Shown here: positions 7,632-17,162 of the stretch, one piece after another
Numbering within the stretch: position 1 is the first letter of the stretch
How the letters are laid out: each line of letters begins with the position of its first letter
Assembly: GCF_000013405.1 (NCBI RefSeq)
Contig: NC_007759.1
Location: 2,791,001-2,855,000, forward strand
DNA: 64,000 nucleotides
Origin: Syntrophus aciditrophicus SB
Lineage (GTDB): Bacteria; Desulfobacterota; Syntrophia; Syntrophales; Syntrophaceae
Direction of reading: 5' to 3'
Translations under genes and position numbers: made by a program
The notes under the pieces: model-generated
What the model saw: only the letters and a program-made list of their open reading frames with translations
Database searches by the model: none
Told to the model about the DNA's origin: nothing

Positions 7632-8807
7632 ATGCATTCAAACAACGTCATCTATTTCGATAATGCCGCCACATCCTGGCCCAAACCGGAGGAAACCCTC
7701 CAGGCCATGGAGCACTACCTTCGCCATGTCGGCGGAAACCCGGGCCGGTCCGGACACAGGCATTCCCTGGACGCGGCGCGGATTGTCATGAATGCGCGGG
7801 AAGCCGTTGCCGAACTTTTCGGAATACAGGACGCTTTGAATGTGGCTTTCACAAAAAATGCCACAGAAGCGCTGAACCTGGCAACCCGGGGACTTCTCCA
7901 TCCCGGCGATCATGTCATCACCTCCAGCATGGAGCACAATTCAGTCATGCGGCCGCTCCGGGCCCTGGAAAAGGAAGGGCTGGAACTGACCGTCATTCCC
8001 TGTTCATCCTCGGGCGAGCTGGATCCGGCTGATCTTCTGCCGGCCATCCGGCGCAATACGCGCGCCGTTTATCTGACTGCCGCCTCCAACGTGACGGGAA
8101 CGCTCATGCCCCTGAAGGAGGTCGGCATGCTTACCCGGGAAAAGGGTTTGATCTTCTGTGTAGATGCCGCACAGGCCGGGGGGTCCTTCCCGCTCGATGT
8201 AACGGAACTGGGCATCGATCTGCTTGCCTTTACAGGGCATAAAGCGCTTTACGGCCCTCAGGGCACGGGAGGACTGTATATCAGGGAAGGGCTGGAAAAG
8301 GACATCCGCCCGCTGATGATGGGAGGAACAGGCAGCCGGTCCGAGTTTGAGGAACAGCCCGATTTCCTGCCCGATAAATTTGAAGCGGGCACACCCAATA
8401 CAGTCGGTCTGGCCGGACTGGAAGCCGGAGTTCGCTTCGTTCTTCGCCGGGGCGTGGCATCGATTCGAGCTCAGGAACAGGAACTCGCGGGACACTTGAT
8501 GAATGGACTCAGGACCGTTCCGGGGCTCACCCTGTATGGGCCGGAGATCCCGTCACGAAAAATCGCCGTCGTCTCCTTCACGGTCGAAGGACTGTCTCCC
8601 GCGGAAATTGCCATGGCTCTTGACGAGCAGGATATGATCATGTCCCGTCCCGGATTGCACTGCGCACCGTCGGCCCATAAAACTCTCGGCACATTTCCCG
8701 TGGGAACCACCCGATTCAGTCTCGGGGCCTTCAATACGGCCGAGCAGGTGCAAACCGCCGTGAAAGCCGTCGCCCGTCTCACAGCGACGGCGCGCCGGAA
8801 GGGTTAG
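7632..8807 (+). CDS. Cysteine desulfurase family protein (class V aminotransferase fold)
   Basis: A 391-residue PLP enzyme expected to release sulfur (or selenium) from cysteine (or selenocysteine) as a persulfide. The N-terminal YFDNAATSWPKP signature, the ASNVTGTLMPL and FCVDAAQAGG motifs and the PLP lysine in FTGHKALYGPQGTGG (about Lys204) are present. A candidate active-site cysteine is in RPGLHCAPSAHKTLG (about Cys344). It is closest to the stand-alone family found beside yedF rather than IscS or SufS, and no scaffold genes are nearby. YedF starts 111 bases downstream on the same strand, which suggests joint sulfur or selenium trafficking. Confidence 0.92.
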   Translation: MHSNNVIYFDNAATSWPKPEETLQAMEHYLRHVGGNPGRSGHRHSLDAARIVMNAREAVAELFGIQDALNVAFTKNATEALNLATRGLLHPGDHVITSSMEHNSVMRPLRALEKEGLELTVIPCSSSGELDPADLLPAIRRNTRAVYLTAASNVTGTLMPLKEVGMLTREKGLIFCVDAAQAGGSFPLDVTELGIDLLAFTGHKALYGPQGTGGLYIREGLEKDIRPLMMGGTGSRSEFEEQPDFLPDKFEAGTPNTVGLAGLEAGVRFVLRRGVASIRAQEQELAGHLMNGLRTVPGLTLYGPEIPSRKIAVVSFTVEGLSPAEIAMALDEQDMIMSRPGLHCAPSAHKTLGTFPVGTTRFSLGAFNTAEQVQTAVKAVARLTATARRKG

Positions 8808-8918
8808 CCCGCGCGGGGCAGTATTTCGAGGATCACGTTCCTGCCGGTAAGCTGAATTTTCATCATTTCAGCTCATGTCAACGCCTTTTACAGAACGCAG
8901 CAAAGGAGGACAGCAAAC

Positions 8919-9554
8919 ATGACGGAAACCATCGACGCCCGGGGGTTGGCCTGCCCGCAGCCGGTCATTCTCACGAAGAAGGCCCTGGAGCATTGTGACT
9001 CGTTGACGGTCAGGGTAGACAACATCGCCGCTTTGGAAAACGTGAAACGCATGGCAAAGTCGCAGAATTGCCGGGTAACCGTAAAGCAGGCTCAGGACGG
9101 AACCTGGACCCTTGAGTTGACCCGGGAAAGCGGCGCGAAGGAAGTTGAGGAAGGATCGGAACTTCAGGATATCGTCTGCGATGTGGCGGGAAAGGAGGAG
9201 TCCGAACCATCGCTTTCCGGCCCCAGCGTCATTGTGATTTCCTCCGATTGCATGGGTCAGGGCGATGACGAGCTGGGACGCCTGTTGATGCGCGGTTTTT
9301 TTCACACCCTGCCCCAGCTCGACCGACGGCCCGATATGATCATCTTTTACAATACCGGCGTGAAGCTGACTGTAAAGGGTTCCGAGGTTCTGGAAGATAT
9401 CGGACAACTGGAGCAGGCCGGAGTGGAAATTCTGGTCTGCGGGACCTGCTTGAATTTCTTCAATCTGACCGATCAGCTCAGCGCGGGAAAGATTTCCAAC
9501 ATGTACGACATCGCCGACGCCCTCACCACGGCGGGCCGCCTGGCCAGGCCCTGA
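8919..9554 (+). CDS. yedF: YedF family sulfurtransferase-like selenium metabolism protein
   Basis: A 211-residue two-domain protein. Residues 1-75 form a TusA-like domain with the persulfide-carrier motif DARGLACPQPVILTKKAL (CPxP). Residues 100-205 form a DsrE-like domain with VIVISSDCMGQGDDELGRLL and a second conserved cysteine region (VEILVCGTCLNFFNL). The fused family is usually found next to selenium genes; here the neighbour is a cysteine desulfurase, and no selD or selA is in the window. AAAGGAGG precedes the ATG. It converges with cobO, whose stop is only two bases away. Confidence 0.92.
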   Translation: MTETIDARGLACPQPVILTKKALEHCDSLTVRVDNIAALENVKRMAKSQNCRVTVKQAQDGTWTLELTRESGAKEVEEGSELQDIVCDVAGKEESEPSLSGPSVIVISSDCMGQGDDELGRLLMRGFFHTLPQLDRRPDMIIFYNTGVKLTVKGSEVLEDIGQLEQAGVEILVCGTCLNFFNLTDQLSAGKISNMYDIADALTTAGRLARP

Positions 9555-9556
9555 GG

Positions 9557-10087
9557 TCAGTATTCCACGCCTTTCTCGGAAGGCCGTCCCGCCGTCATCG
9601 CGTGTTTGAAACAGGTCATGATCGTGACCGTGTCGGCCAGGGAGAGAAGCGACTCCGGAGCGTCCCGCCCTGTCAGGACGATCGTCCGGCAGGAACCGGC
9701 CTGCCGGACAACTGAAATGACCTTTTCCTCGGTCAGAAGATGCAGGGCAATCGCATTGCAGATCTCATCCAGGACGATCAGGTCATACTGATCCGAAAGG
9801 ACCGCTTCTTCGGCAAGCAGGAGTCCCCGTTCGGCAGCCTGCCGGTGCCGGGAGTATTCAGCACTGGATTCGGGCGGGACGAACCCCAGACCGGTCTGGA
9901 TCAGCTCCACGCCGGGAAGATGACTCACGGCGGCCGCTTCCCCGGTCGTCGGATCAGCCTTGATGAACTGGATGATCCTGACCCGCATCCCGTGCCCGCA
10001 TGCCCTCAGGGCCATCCCCAGGGCAGCCGTCGTCTTCCCCTTGCCTTCCCCTGTAAAAAGGAGAATCCGTCTTTTCTGACTGGTCAT
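9557..10087 (-). CDS. cobO: Cob(I)yrinic acid a,c-diamide adenosyltransferase (CobA/CobO type)
   Basis: The enzyme attaches the 5'-deoxyadenosyl group to the corrinoid cobalt in B12 synthesis or salvage. The start at 10087 (MTSQKRR) is preferred because it places the P-loop FTGEGKGKTTAALGMALRA close to the N-terminus, as in the family. An upstream extension of 63 residues is Pro/Arg-rich and reads into the intergenic hairpin. Other motifs are VRIIQFIKADPTTGE, LIVLDEICNAI and IVLTGRDAPESLL. At 176 residues it has the expected size. No other cobalamin genes and no recognisable B12 riboswitch are seen here. Confidence 0.93.
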   Translation of the reverse strand: MTSQKRRILLFTGEGKGKTTAALGMALRACGHGMRVRIIQFIKADPTTGEAAAVSHLPGVELIQTGLGFVPPESSAEYSRHRQAAERGLLLAEEAVLSDQYDLIVLDEICNAIALHLLTEEKVISVVRQAGSCRTIVLTGRDAPESLLSLADTVTIMTCFKHAMTAGRPSEKGVEY

Positions 10088-10140
10088 TTTCCAATCCCTC
10101 TGCTCCCATCGCCCCGATGGTCCGCACTGAAGAAAGACAG

Positions 10141-10170
10141 GCCCCTCCTCCGGCGATGAGCAGAGGGGGC
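10141..10170 (-). terminator. GC-rich hairpin after the giant FecR gene
   Basis: On the minus strand GCCCCCTC pairs with GAGGGGC across a 15-base loop, about 25 bases past the stop of the 1591-residue gene. It is followed by a pyrimidine-rich but not pure T stretch. It is a possible intrinsic terminator or attenuator ahead of cobO. Confidence 0.35.
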
Positions 10171-10193
10171 GCCTGCCGGGTTGTAAAGCCGGA

Positions 10194-13100
10194 TCAGGGG
10201 GCGGCTTTGACTGTTCCGGCTCCGGTTCCACTGAAAGAACCGGAGCCTGTGCCATTGTAAGAACCCGCAGCGCCACCCTGGAACTGAACGTTCCCTGTAT
10301 AGCCGCCGTTCAAGCTGCCGCCGCCGTTCACCGTCGCGCCCCATTTGTTGCTGTCCCAGCGGACAGGCGTGAAACTGGCCGTTATGCTCCCCCCGCCCGT
10401 TGAATTCAAGGTTATCGATTCATTCAAAGCCGGGGCGGCCGTATAGGCGCCACTGACATTCTTCGTCGCCCAGAGCTGGGGAGCGTCTCCCGTTGACCGG
10501 GCATAGAAGTTGACATTATTCATCTTTACATCAAGATTGTTTCCTTTTCCCTCTAAATTTACACTCCCCACCTGAATGCAGGGGATATTCAAAGCCTCAA
10601 GAGCGGCTATTCCCGTAACCGTACTTGCCATATCGACGAGCTTGCCCGTTTCCATCCAGGCACCTGTGGAAACGGCCTGCCAGGTTGATGTCGCCACCGG
10701 ATCAAAGGCGCCGTGAATATCAAGGGCCAGGATGTCGGCGCCGCCCTGCTGCAGATCGATGCGCGCTCCCGCGTTTGCTCCTTCAAAATTCCCTCCCTTG
10801 TCCGGACTGAAAAGCCCGTCGTTTTGTGTATAGGACAGAAAATACATCTGTCCAGTCATATTATTGTCCGGCAGATAGCTGAAATTCAGCTCAAAATTTC
10901 CCAGAGGCGTCGTTGTCATATCATAAGATCCGCCCTGACTGGTCTGAACAATGCCCCAGGCCGGCCTTCCACCGGGATTATTGGGATCATCGACATACAG
11001 CGCCGGATGGTCAATGTATGACGTTCTGATCCTCAGCACCCCGAGATGGACCTGACCGCCGGCAGCCGTCGTTGCGGAAGGCATATCTTCATCGCAATAG
11101 CTCCTGTAGCTGTCAAAGGTTCTGATGATGCCATATTGATCATCACGGAATTGAGTGGCGTCCATATTGGAAATTTCCGATGCCAATGGAACCGGCAACC
11201 AGGTTCCCTCCGCCTCCCAGGCGTTAAGCTGCAAGCAGGCGCTTCCAGTCAGCGAGCCTTTCAGGATGCCCGCGTTATGGCTCGGATCGGCATAGAGTGC
11301 GGCGATGGAGCCCTTCAGGCTGCTTTCCCATGGGGAATCCGCGCTTCCCCTGTTGTGAACACACCCGCCGAGCGTGCCGAAATAGGCACCACCAAGCGGC
11401 GAGGTTGTATTCTCATAAGAGTTCAGGGTGATTCTCGGATCAAAGCTGACAATGTTTCCGGAGAATATTGAAGGCGCCGTTTCCCTGTTTTCGGTGTCGA
11501 ATTCACCGAGAAATGTAATCCCCGTTTCCGTGGATGTCGTCCAGAGATCGCTTTTGAGCCCGCCCATGATGCCTTCCACGTGGTCGTAGTCAAAGATAAA
11601 TTCACTGGCACTGCCGGCATGCACCCATGATTCGGCCGGTGCGGTCTCAAGAGCGGCAAGGCCGCCTTCCGTGTAAAAACCACCGTCCGAATAGACATAA
11701 TCGCTTATTCCCTCCTTCGTCCAGACATCCACCCTTCCGTCCGTATAATTTTTCTGCACAATCGTGTTGTTGGCTGCATCCTCAAAACAGGAATGCCCGA
11801 ATCGCTGTGCGCCATTTACGGGATGATCATCGCTGTAACTGTAGTTGTATACGGAACCGTCGCCATATTCATAACGACCTCCCCTTATATGCCGTACGAT
11901 GTAACTGCGGCCGTCAATCCCGCTGCTGTAGTGGATATCCGCCGTTTTTTCCCAAATCCCCATGGAGTCGGCCGACCAGATCCCATTAGTCGATCCTTCA
12001 CTGTCCGGGATATAGGAACCCAGCAACTGGCCGTTCTTCAGGATGCCCATTCTGGTGTAGGTCATGAATTTTCCGTATTCCCCGTCCATGTAAGCAGAAA
12101 CACGACCGCTTCTCCAGGTCGAAGCAGTTGAGGGAATATCAGCCAGCCAGAGGCCGGCATCGGCAATCCACGAGGCTGATCCGTTCTGATAAAATCTCCC
12201 GAATTCACCGCTTCCAAACAGACCGGCCCGCCAGGCGCCGGGATCATGCGGATTCTCATACTTGTTATCCAGAGCAAAGGACAGCGAGTAAATTCCCCAG
12301 TCCTCGCCTCGGATGGACATCGTCCCGCCATAACCGTACCAGCCGGAGAGGAAACCGGAAGAGGAAGAACTCCCGACAAAACCGCCTGCCGCGTTATCCA
12401 GAAAAATATAATTCTGGAACAGGTTGACGTTCGCGGCCTCGAGCAGGTCCTCTGCAGAAATGTGTTCTTTTGTTCCGTTTGTTTTCCAGATCGGATGGAT
12501 CGCTCCATCCGCTTCCCACATGCTGATTTCCGGGTAGTGGCTTCCCGTAAAGCTTCCCCTCAGGATACCCGCGGCGTTGTCCGGATCAATGTAGAGGCCG
12601 TAAAGAAATCCCTCGAGACCGTTCTGTGCGCCGCCGATCCGCCCTGAAATGAACCCGCTGTAAGCCCCGCCGTCAGGCGTCGTTCCGCCGGGTTGATCTT
12701 CACGCCAGCTGTCAAAACTCAAGCTGAAGCCTGTGGGTAAATCCTGCTCGATTATGGGAACTGCGGATTGATACTCTCCCATTAACACGATATCTGCGGC
12801 TGAGGCGGTCCAGAGGTTTTCCGCTCCCCCCATAATGCCCTTCATGGCGCCGGTACGCACGATTCCGCTTGATGACCAGGATTTCTCCGTAATCTTGCAG
12901 GCGCCGTCAGTAAAGGATGACAGGAAATACGACAGATTTCCCTCCGGAGGATCGGCCTCAAGATTCAGACTTTCACCGGTTGTCCCCCCCTCCACGATCC
13001 GTTCCAGACCGTCTCCCCGTGACCATTTGACATATTGTCCATTCGGTAGGTACTCATATTCCGCATCGTCAGCACCGCTGTTTTCCAGTTCTTCGAACTG

Positions 13101-14969
13101 TCCACCCCTGCCTCCCGCCACGTTGTCACCGGAAAAGTATCCATACCGATATGATAAAAAGTCTTCACTGCTGTCCAGTCTCTTTTCGTACTCGATCTCG
13201 TGAACGGCGCCTGCGGTCAAAGACAGGATCGGACCACCAAGAAGGCTGGTAAACGCCACGGGAACCTCCGTATATTGCCCGATTCCCTGGCTGCTTCCCT
13301 GCCAGACGCCGTTCGGGGTGTGAAATGCTCCTGTAAAGCTGCCGGTACCGATGCCCATTCTGTCCGCCGAGAGGTAATGGAACAGGGACGTTCCGATGAG
13401 ATCGGCACCGGCAACCGAACCGGCGGCGCTGCTCAGCCAGCAGGTATGATCGACTTCCGAAAAATTCCCGGCATCGATCCTGAAGGAAGCACCGATGGGA
13501 ATGCCGGCTCCCTGATAATTCAAGATCCAGCCGCCCCAGTTCTGACCGGAAATACCGGCTACCTCGCCGTTGGTCATCTCCCCGAAAGAGGATTCGCCAA
13601 AACCGGTCAGTCCAACGTTTCCGGACACGGCATAACGGCTCAAATCAAAGGACTTATAAACGGTGGATGTATTTCCCGCCTCGTCCGTACCTTTAATGTC
13701 CAGGGTAAAAAAACCTGTTTCATATCCATTAAGATCAAAACCGAAAGAGGGATTCACCACCGCATAATCACCTGCCGGGGTAATCCCCGTCTCATGGATT
13801 CTGTATGCATACCGTATTGAAGTTGCATCCGAACCTGAAAGATTAATCTGGATATGAGTCCCGTCGGCGTCGACCGGGGCAGCCGATTCCGGCATAACGG
13901 AAATCACCGGTGCTGTTGTATCCACAGGTTTTTCCGCATGTTTTTCTACAAGGTTTGAAATATCGGTCACCGGATCTGTCGTCAGACTGCTGCTTGCCTC
14001 CGGCGCTGAGGTTAACGAAGATGAAGGCGGAGCAACCGGCACGGATGCGAAGGCGCCATCCAATGTGTCAGCTTCGGGATTGAACGAAGAGTCCGGCACA
14101 GTCCCGCCAAAACCGCCGATTGCCGGGCTCCCGTCGCTCTCTGTTCCTGACGTTGCCGAAAGACTTCCCGGGGCTGTTGCCGAAGCTGCTTCCTGAGTGG
14201 CGCCGTCCGGTGAGTCCGTTATCGTGGAAACATTTGATTGGGGCTGTGCCGCTGTTCCGGAAGAGGACTCCGATTCGCTCTGCGTTGCGCTGCCAGAAGA
14301 GGTTGTCTGCTCAGTTCCTTTTGCCGGTTCCGTATCCTTCAGATGCTGCCCCATCTCCATCGCTGTCGCGGGCCGGACAACGGGCGGCTGGTCGGGACCG
14401 GCCGCCAGCATCGTCTGATTGGCGGCAATCGACTGGATATGCTGCGGCTGGTTATGGCTGTATCCGTATCCCGCACCTTCCCTGAAGGTAGCGCCGGTAA
14501 TTCCATTCTGATGATAACTGACAAAGTCGGTCCCCCGAACGCCGCAGACCGCCGTCGGGGTATGAATTTCATATTTGAGATTCCGGGAAAATCCTGTGGA
14601 ATGACGCGCGTTCAGGACCATATTGCGCACTTTGCCCCGGTAAAGATTCAGGATCTCCTTCCGCTGATTCTGCTCCACCAGATATTCCGTAATCCGGAGC
14701 CGCGTATTTTCCGCAAACCGCACGATGTTCCCGTCAAGAAAGGTCACCTCGCACTTTGACTTGCTCTTGGTGCGGATGATATCGCCCACCTGCACCGGCT
14801 CTCCGACGGAAACGCGCTTCGCCGCCTTTCCGGGCACAGTCACATCCACATTGCCTTCAACACCTGTAAATTTACCGACCTGCGCCGCCGGAGACGAATC
14901 GGGGATGAAGGCGATCAATGCGAGGATCAATAAAACGAATCGAATCGGAACCAACCATCCTGTTTTCAT
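10194..14969 (-). CDS. Giant secreted FecR-domain protein with long repeats (1591 aa)
   Basis: A Sec signal peptide (residues 1-29, ending SSPAAQ) precedes a FecR domain at about 30-170, with PVQVGDIIRTKSKSKCEVTF and HTPTAVCGVRGTDFVSYHQN. A Ser/Thr/Pro/Ala-rich, probably disordered linker spans about 200-350. An Ig-like segment opens with DTTAPVISVMPESAAPVDAD (about 350-440). The remaining 1150 residues are rich in Gly, Trp and aromatic residues and contain two copies of a unit about 420 residues apart (GIMGGAENLW and GIMGGLKSDLW). The last 30 residues are almost only Gly/Ser/Thr. It has no membrane anchor and no ECF sigma partner. It lies 50 bases after the TPR/barrel gene in one operon. A surface or exported adhesin-like role is inferred. 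Confidence 0.85.
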   Translation of the reverse strand: MKTGWLVPIRFVLLILALIAFIPDSSPAAQVGKFTGVEGNVDVTVPGKAAKRVSVGEPVQVGDIIRTKSKSKCEVTFLDGNIVRFAENTRLRITEYLVEQNQRKEILNLYRGKVRNMVLNARHSTGFSRNLKYEIHTPTAVCGVRGTDFVSYHQNGITGATFREGAGYGYSHNQPQHIQSIAANQTMLAAGPDQPPVVRPATAMEMGQHLKDTEPAKGTEQTTSSGSATQSESESSSGTAAQPQSNVSTITDSPDGATQEAASATAPGSLSATSGTESDGSPAIGGFGGTVPDSSFNPEADTLDGAFASVPVAPPSSSLTSAPEASSSLTTDPVTDISNLVEKHAEKPVDTTAPVISVMPESAAPVDADGTHIQINLSGSDATSIRYAYRIHETGITPAGDYAVVNPSFGFDLNGYETGFFTLDIKGTDEAGNTSTVYKSFDLSRYAVSGNVGLTGFGESSFGEMTNGEVAGISGQNWGGWILNYQGAGIPIGASFRIDAGNFSEVDHTCWLSSAAGSVAGADLIGTSLFHYLSADRMGIGTGSFTGAFHTPNGVWQGSSQGIGQYTEVPVAFTSLLGGPILSLTAGAVHEIEYEKRLDSSEDFLSYRYGYFSGDNVAGGRGGQFEELENSGADDAEYEYLPNGQYVKWSRGDGLERIVEGGTTGESLNLEADPPEGNLSYFLSSFTDGACKITEKSWSSSGIVRTGAMKGIMGGAENLWTASAADIVLMGEYQSAVPIIEQDLPTGFSLSFDSWREDQPGGTTPDGGAYSGFISGRIGGAQNGLEGFLYGLYIDPDNAAGILRGSFTGSHYPEISMWEADGAIHPIWKTNGTKEHISAEDLLEAANVNLFQNYIFLDNAAGGFVGSSSSSGFLSGWYGYGGTMSIRGEDWGIYSLSFALDNKYENPHDPGAWRAGLFGSGEFGRFYQNGSASWIADAGLWLADIPSTASTWRSGRVSAYMDGEYGKFMTYTRMGILKNGQLLGSYIPDSEGSTNGIWSADSMGIWEKTADIHYSSGIDGRSYIVRHIRGGRYEYGDGSVYNYSYSDDHPVNGAQRFGHSCFEDAANNTIVQKNYTDGRVDVWTKEGISDYVYSDGGFYTEGGLAALETAPAESWVHAGSASEFIFDYDHVEGIMGGLKSDLWTTSTETGITFLGEFDTENRETAPSIFSGNIVSFDPRITLNSYENTTSPLGGAYFGTLGGCVHNRGSADSPWESSLKGSIAALYADPSHNAGILKGSLTGSACLQLNAWEAEGTWLPVPLASEISNMDATQFRDDQYGIIRTFDSYRSYCDEDMPSATTAAGGQVHLGVLRIRTSYIDHPALYVDDPNNPGGRPAWGIVQTSQGGSYDMTTTPLGNFELNFSYLPDNNMTGQMYFLSYTQNDGLFSPDKGGNFEGANAGARIDLQQGGADILALDIHGAFDPVATSTWQAVSTGAWMETGKLVDMASTVTGIAALEALNIPCIQVGSVNLEGKGNNLDVKMNNVNFYARSTGDAPQLWATKNVSGAYTAAPALNESITLNSTGGGSITASFTPVRWDSNKWGATVNGGGSLNGGYTGNVQFQGGAAGSYNGTGSGSFSGTGAGTVKAAP
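11187..11577 (-). repeat. Coding repeat copy 2 in the giant FecR protein (approximate limits)
   Basis: Encodes GIMGGLKSDLW ... GGAYFGTLGG ... LYADPSHNAGILKGSLTGS ... LNAWEAEGTW. It matches copy 1 upstream in order and spacing, although the DNA has diverged, so the duplication is old. Confidence 0.6.
12487..12842 (-). repeat. Coding repeat copy 1 in the giant FecR protein (approximate limits)
   Basis: Encodes GIMGGAENLW ... GGAYSGFISGRIGG ... LYIDPDNAAGILRGSFTGS ... ISMWEADGAIHPI. The distance to copy 2 is about 1265 bases (about 420 residues), which sets the period of the long repeat. Confidence 0.6.
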
Positions 14970-15019
14970 TATTTCGACGAACCTCCTGCCTGAATCTTCT
15001 TTACGCGCGTGGATACGAA

Positions 15020-16633
15020 TTAGAACCGAAACTCGAATCCTCCCATATACACATCCTTCCTGTACTCGTTAGCCGGCATATTGGCGTTGCAGTGGGTGTG
15101 AGAATACTGGACAACCAGACTGGCATGCTTCCAGAACTCCCAGGCCAGCCCCGCCGAACCCGTATAGGTCTCATCGCGGCGTTTCGCGTATTTTTCCTGA
15201 AAGACGCTGCCCACACTGACAAGGTAAGGCTGGTCATGCCTGTATTGCTGAAAAAAGGCGCTCCCTGCGATCTGCAGGCTGAGAGGCCCGAAACGTTCGC
15301 TCAACTCCGCCGACAGCAGGGGAACGCTCAAATTGGCGGAAAGCCGATGGCCTTCATTTTCCCACCAGTCACCTTCCGCGTCATCCCGGTTGAAGTCATA
15401 TTTCAGATTGAAAAAGCCATTTCCGGCAAACAGCCAGATCCAGCTCAGATATGCCCGGGGGCCCACGGCATCGCGGATGCCTTCATCGTTGTCCACTTTC
15501 TGATTGAAGTAATCCTTTTTATCGTAACCGGCAAAGACCTCCAGGATATGATTCGAATTGACAAGGAAGCGCACCGCCGGACCGGCGGTGAAATAATCGA
15601 GATAATGTTTGTAGCCGGGATCGGAGTTCGCCTGGGGATTGGGATCGGGATCCGTCCTTAACAGGACGTTGGTGTAACCGGCCGTCAGGCTGACCACGAA
15701 GCGCCCGAAATTGTATCCGGGAGAAAGGGAAACGCTGTTGGCCATGGAGTTATGAGAATGGGAGTGTTTCTGATTGATGTTGGAGGCAAAGGCATACTGG
15801 GCGTTAAAAAGCCAGGGCCCCTGAAGCCTGGGAACAAAGTCGAGGCGGGCGGATGTGTTGAGCGTCGCGCTTTCTTCATCGGTGATATCCCCCGCGATAG
15901 CTGCGTCAACCGGCCTGGAAACGAGATTCGTGTCGTATCCGCCGAAAATACCGACCGTCAACCGGACAGGCCGCTCCAGATACAGCCGCTGTTCGACCAT
16001 ATCCACATACTGCCGGGCAAAGCCGGCCAGATCCGAGGCTGGATCCCTTAGAACGGTCGCCTTGAGACGCTCCTTCGCCTTTTCCAGTTTGTTTTCCTTG
16101 ATATAACAGACGGCACTCTGAAAATCAGCGGCCTGGGCAAGAGTGGGATCGAGCTGTTTGGATCGCTCAAAAGCCGAGACGGCCTCCTGATTGGAATTTT
16201 CGCGGGTCAGGATCAAACCTTTAAGGAAGGCAAGCCGGGCCGGGGCAATGGCTTGTGCTTCGGCTGCCCGGATCCATTTTTTGGCGTCTTCCAGCCGGCT
16301 TAGCCGATACAGGACATCTGCCAGTTCGAGATAAGCCTCCCTGACCGGAGGAGAAAGGGTGACTGCATCCTGAAGAGAAACCGCCGCTTTCTCATAATCC
16401 GGCAGCTGTTTACAGGCCATGCCAAGAAAAAAGGCCGCGACCGACGAACGGGGCTCCCGCTCCCGCGCTTTACCCAGGAGCTCCACCGCCTCTTCGTAAT
16501 TCTCCTGCCGATACTGCTCGATCCCCGTCCGCAGAGCGGAAGATCCCTCATCCAGGGCATAGGAAGCGTGAAAAGAAAAAGGAAACAACCAGAAAACAAA
16601 TGACAAAAGCAGATTCAAAATCCATCTTTTCAT
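15020..16633 (-). CDS. TPR-repeat outer-membrane beta-barrel protein (Slam-like architecture)
   Basis: About 537 residues from the start at 16633, where GAAAGGA is nine bases away; an ATG at 16642 is too close to that site. After a signal peptide (ending HASYALDEG), residues 30-225 form TPR helices (GIEQYRQENYEEAVELLGKA and similar repeats). From about residue 230 the sequence alternates as a transmembrane beta barrel, with strands such as VRLTVGIFGGYDTNLVSR, and ends in the outer-membrane signature GGFEFRF. The TPR-plus-barrel layout resembles surface lipoprotein assembly modifiers (Slam) and related DUF560 proteins. It precedes the giant FecR gene by 50 bases and may help to display it. The Slam relation is architectural only. 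Confidence 0.8.
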   Translation of the reverse strand: MKRWILNLLLSFVFWLFPFSFHASYALDEGSSALRTGIEQYRQENYEEAVELLGKAREREPRSSVAAFFLGMACKQLPDYEKAAVSLQDAVTLSPPVREAYLELADVLYRLSRLEDAKKWIRAAEAQAIAPARLAFLKGLILTRENSNQEAVSAFERSKQLDPTLAQAADFQSAVCYIKENKLEKAKERLKATVLRDPASDLAGFARQYVDMVEQRLYLERPVRLTVGIFGGYDTNLVSRPVDAAIAGDITDEESATLNTSARLDFVPRLQGPWLFNAQYAFASNINQKHSHSHNSMANSVSLSPGYNFGRFVVSLTAGYTNVLLRTDPDPNPQANSDPGYKHYLDYFTAGPAVRFLVNSNHILEVFAGYDKKDYFNQKVDNDEGIRDAVGPRAYLSWIWLFAGNGFFNLKYDFNRDDAEGDWWENEGHRLSANLSVPLLSAELSERFGPLSLQIAGSAFFQQYRHDQPYLVSVGSVFQEKYAKRRDETYTGSAGLAWEFWKHASLVVQYSHTHCNANMPANEYRKDVYMGGFEFRF

Positions 16634-17162
16634 GCAGAACATCCTTTCTATCGATCAGGTCGTTCCTGAACTCTCCTGTTAACTGAAAATTCATTGAGCA
16701 TGCTGAATCGTGAGGAATCGCTTCGTTCCCATTTTCAGTCACTCTGGAAAGACCCTTGCCTGCGACAATGCTGAAGAGCGGGGCGGCACTGTGCCGGGCA
16801 TAAGGTTTTTCTGTCGCCGGCTTACAACTTTATTACGATATAAAATACCAAATGTCTCAGCGTACATATATTTTTTGTGGCGTTTATTCTCACTTATGAT
16901 ATTGTCTGTCAACTTTTTTGTAGATTTCTATTTTTAATTGGGTGATTTTTTAAATACAGGAAGCTGAAATCATGCTGACCGGCAGAGACATGAACTTCTC
17001 CAGGGTATTGAGCGATTACAGCACAGCCCCTGGAACGTGAGGCTTCTTCAGCAATGACCTCTCCAAAAAAATGGGGAATAACTTTAGCTTTCAAGCCATG
17101 CCTTAAAAGACAGGAAAAGGAGCGGCAAGAGGTAACCGTCATGAATGCAAAGGATCAGGAGT
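16634..17162. other. Intergenic region between divergent barrel and sensor-kinase genes
   Basis: About 530 bases, A/T-rich around 16820-16960. Short ORFs on either strand here look like chance. No clear promoter boxes, repeats or known RNA motif were recognised. Divergent promoters must lie within it. Confidence 0.5.

Noticed and set aside
10088-10193. Cobalamin riboswitch before cobO
   Set aside because: The region is only 106 bases, and I could not find the conserved B12-box pattern.
9557-10276. Extended CobO with 63 extra N-terminal residues
   Set aside because: The extension is low-complexity Pro/Arg sequence, overlaps the giant FecR 3' end and hairpin, and moves the P-loop away from its usual N-terminal place.
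16909-17142. Minus-strand 77-codon ORF upstream of the sensor kinase
   Set aside because: No recognisable domain, no ribosome-binding site, and composition like intergenic DNA.
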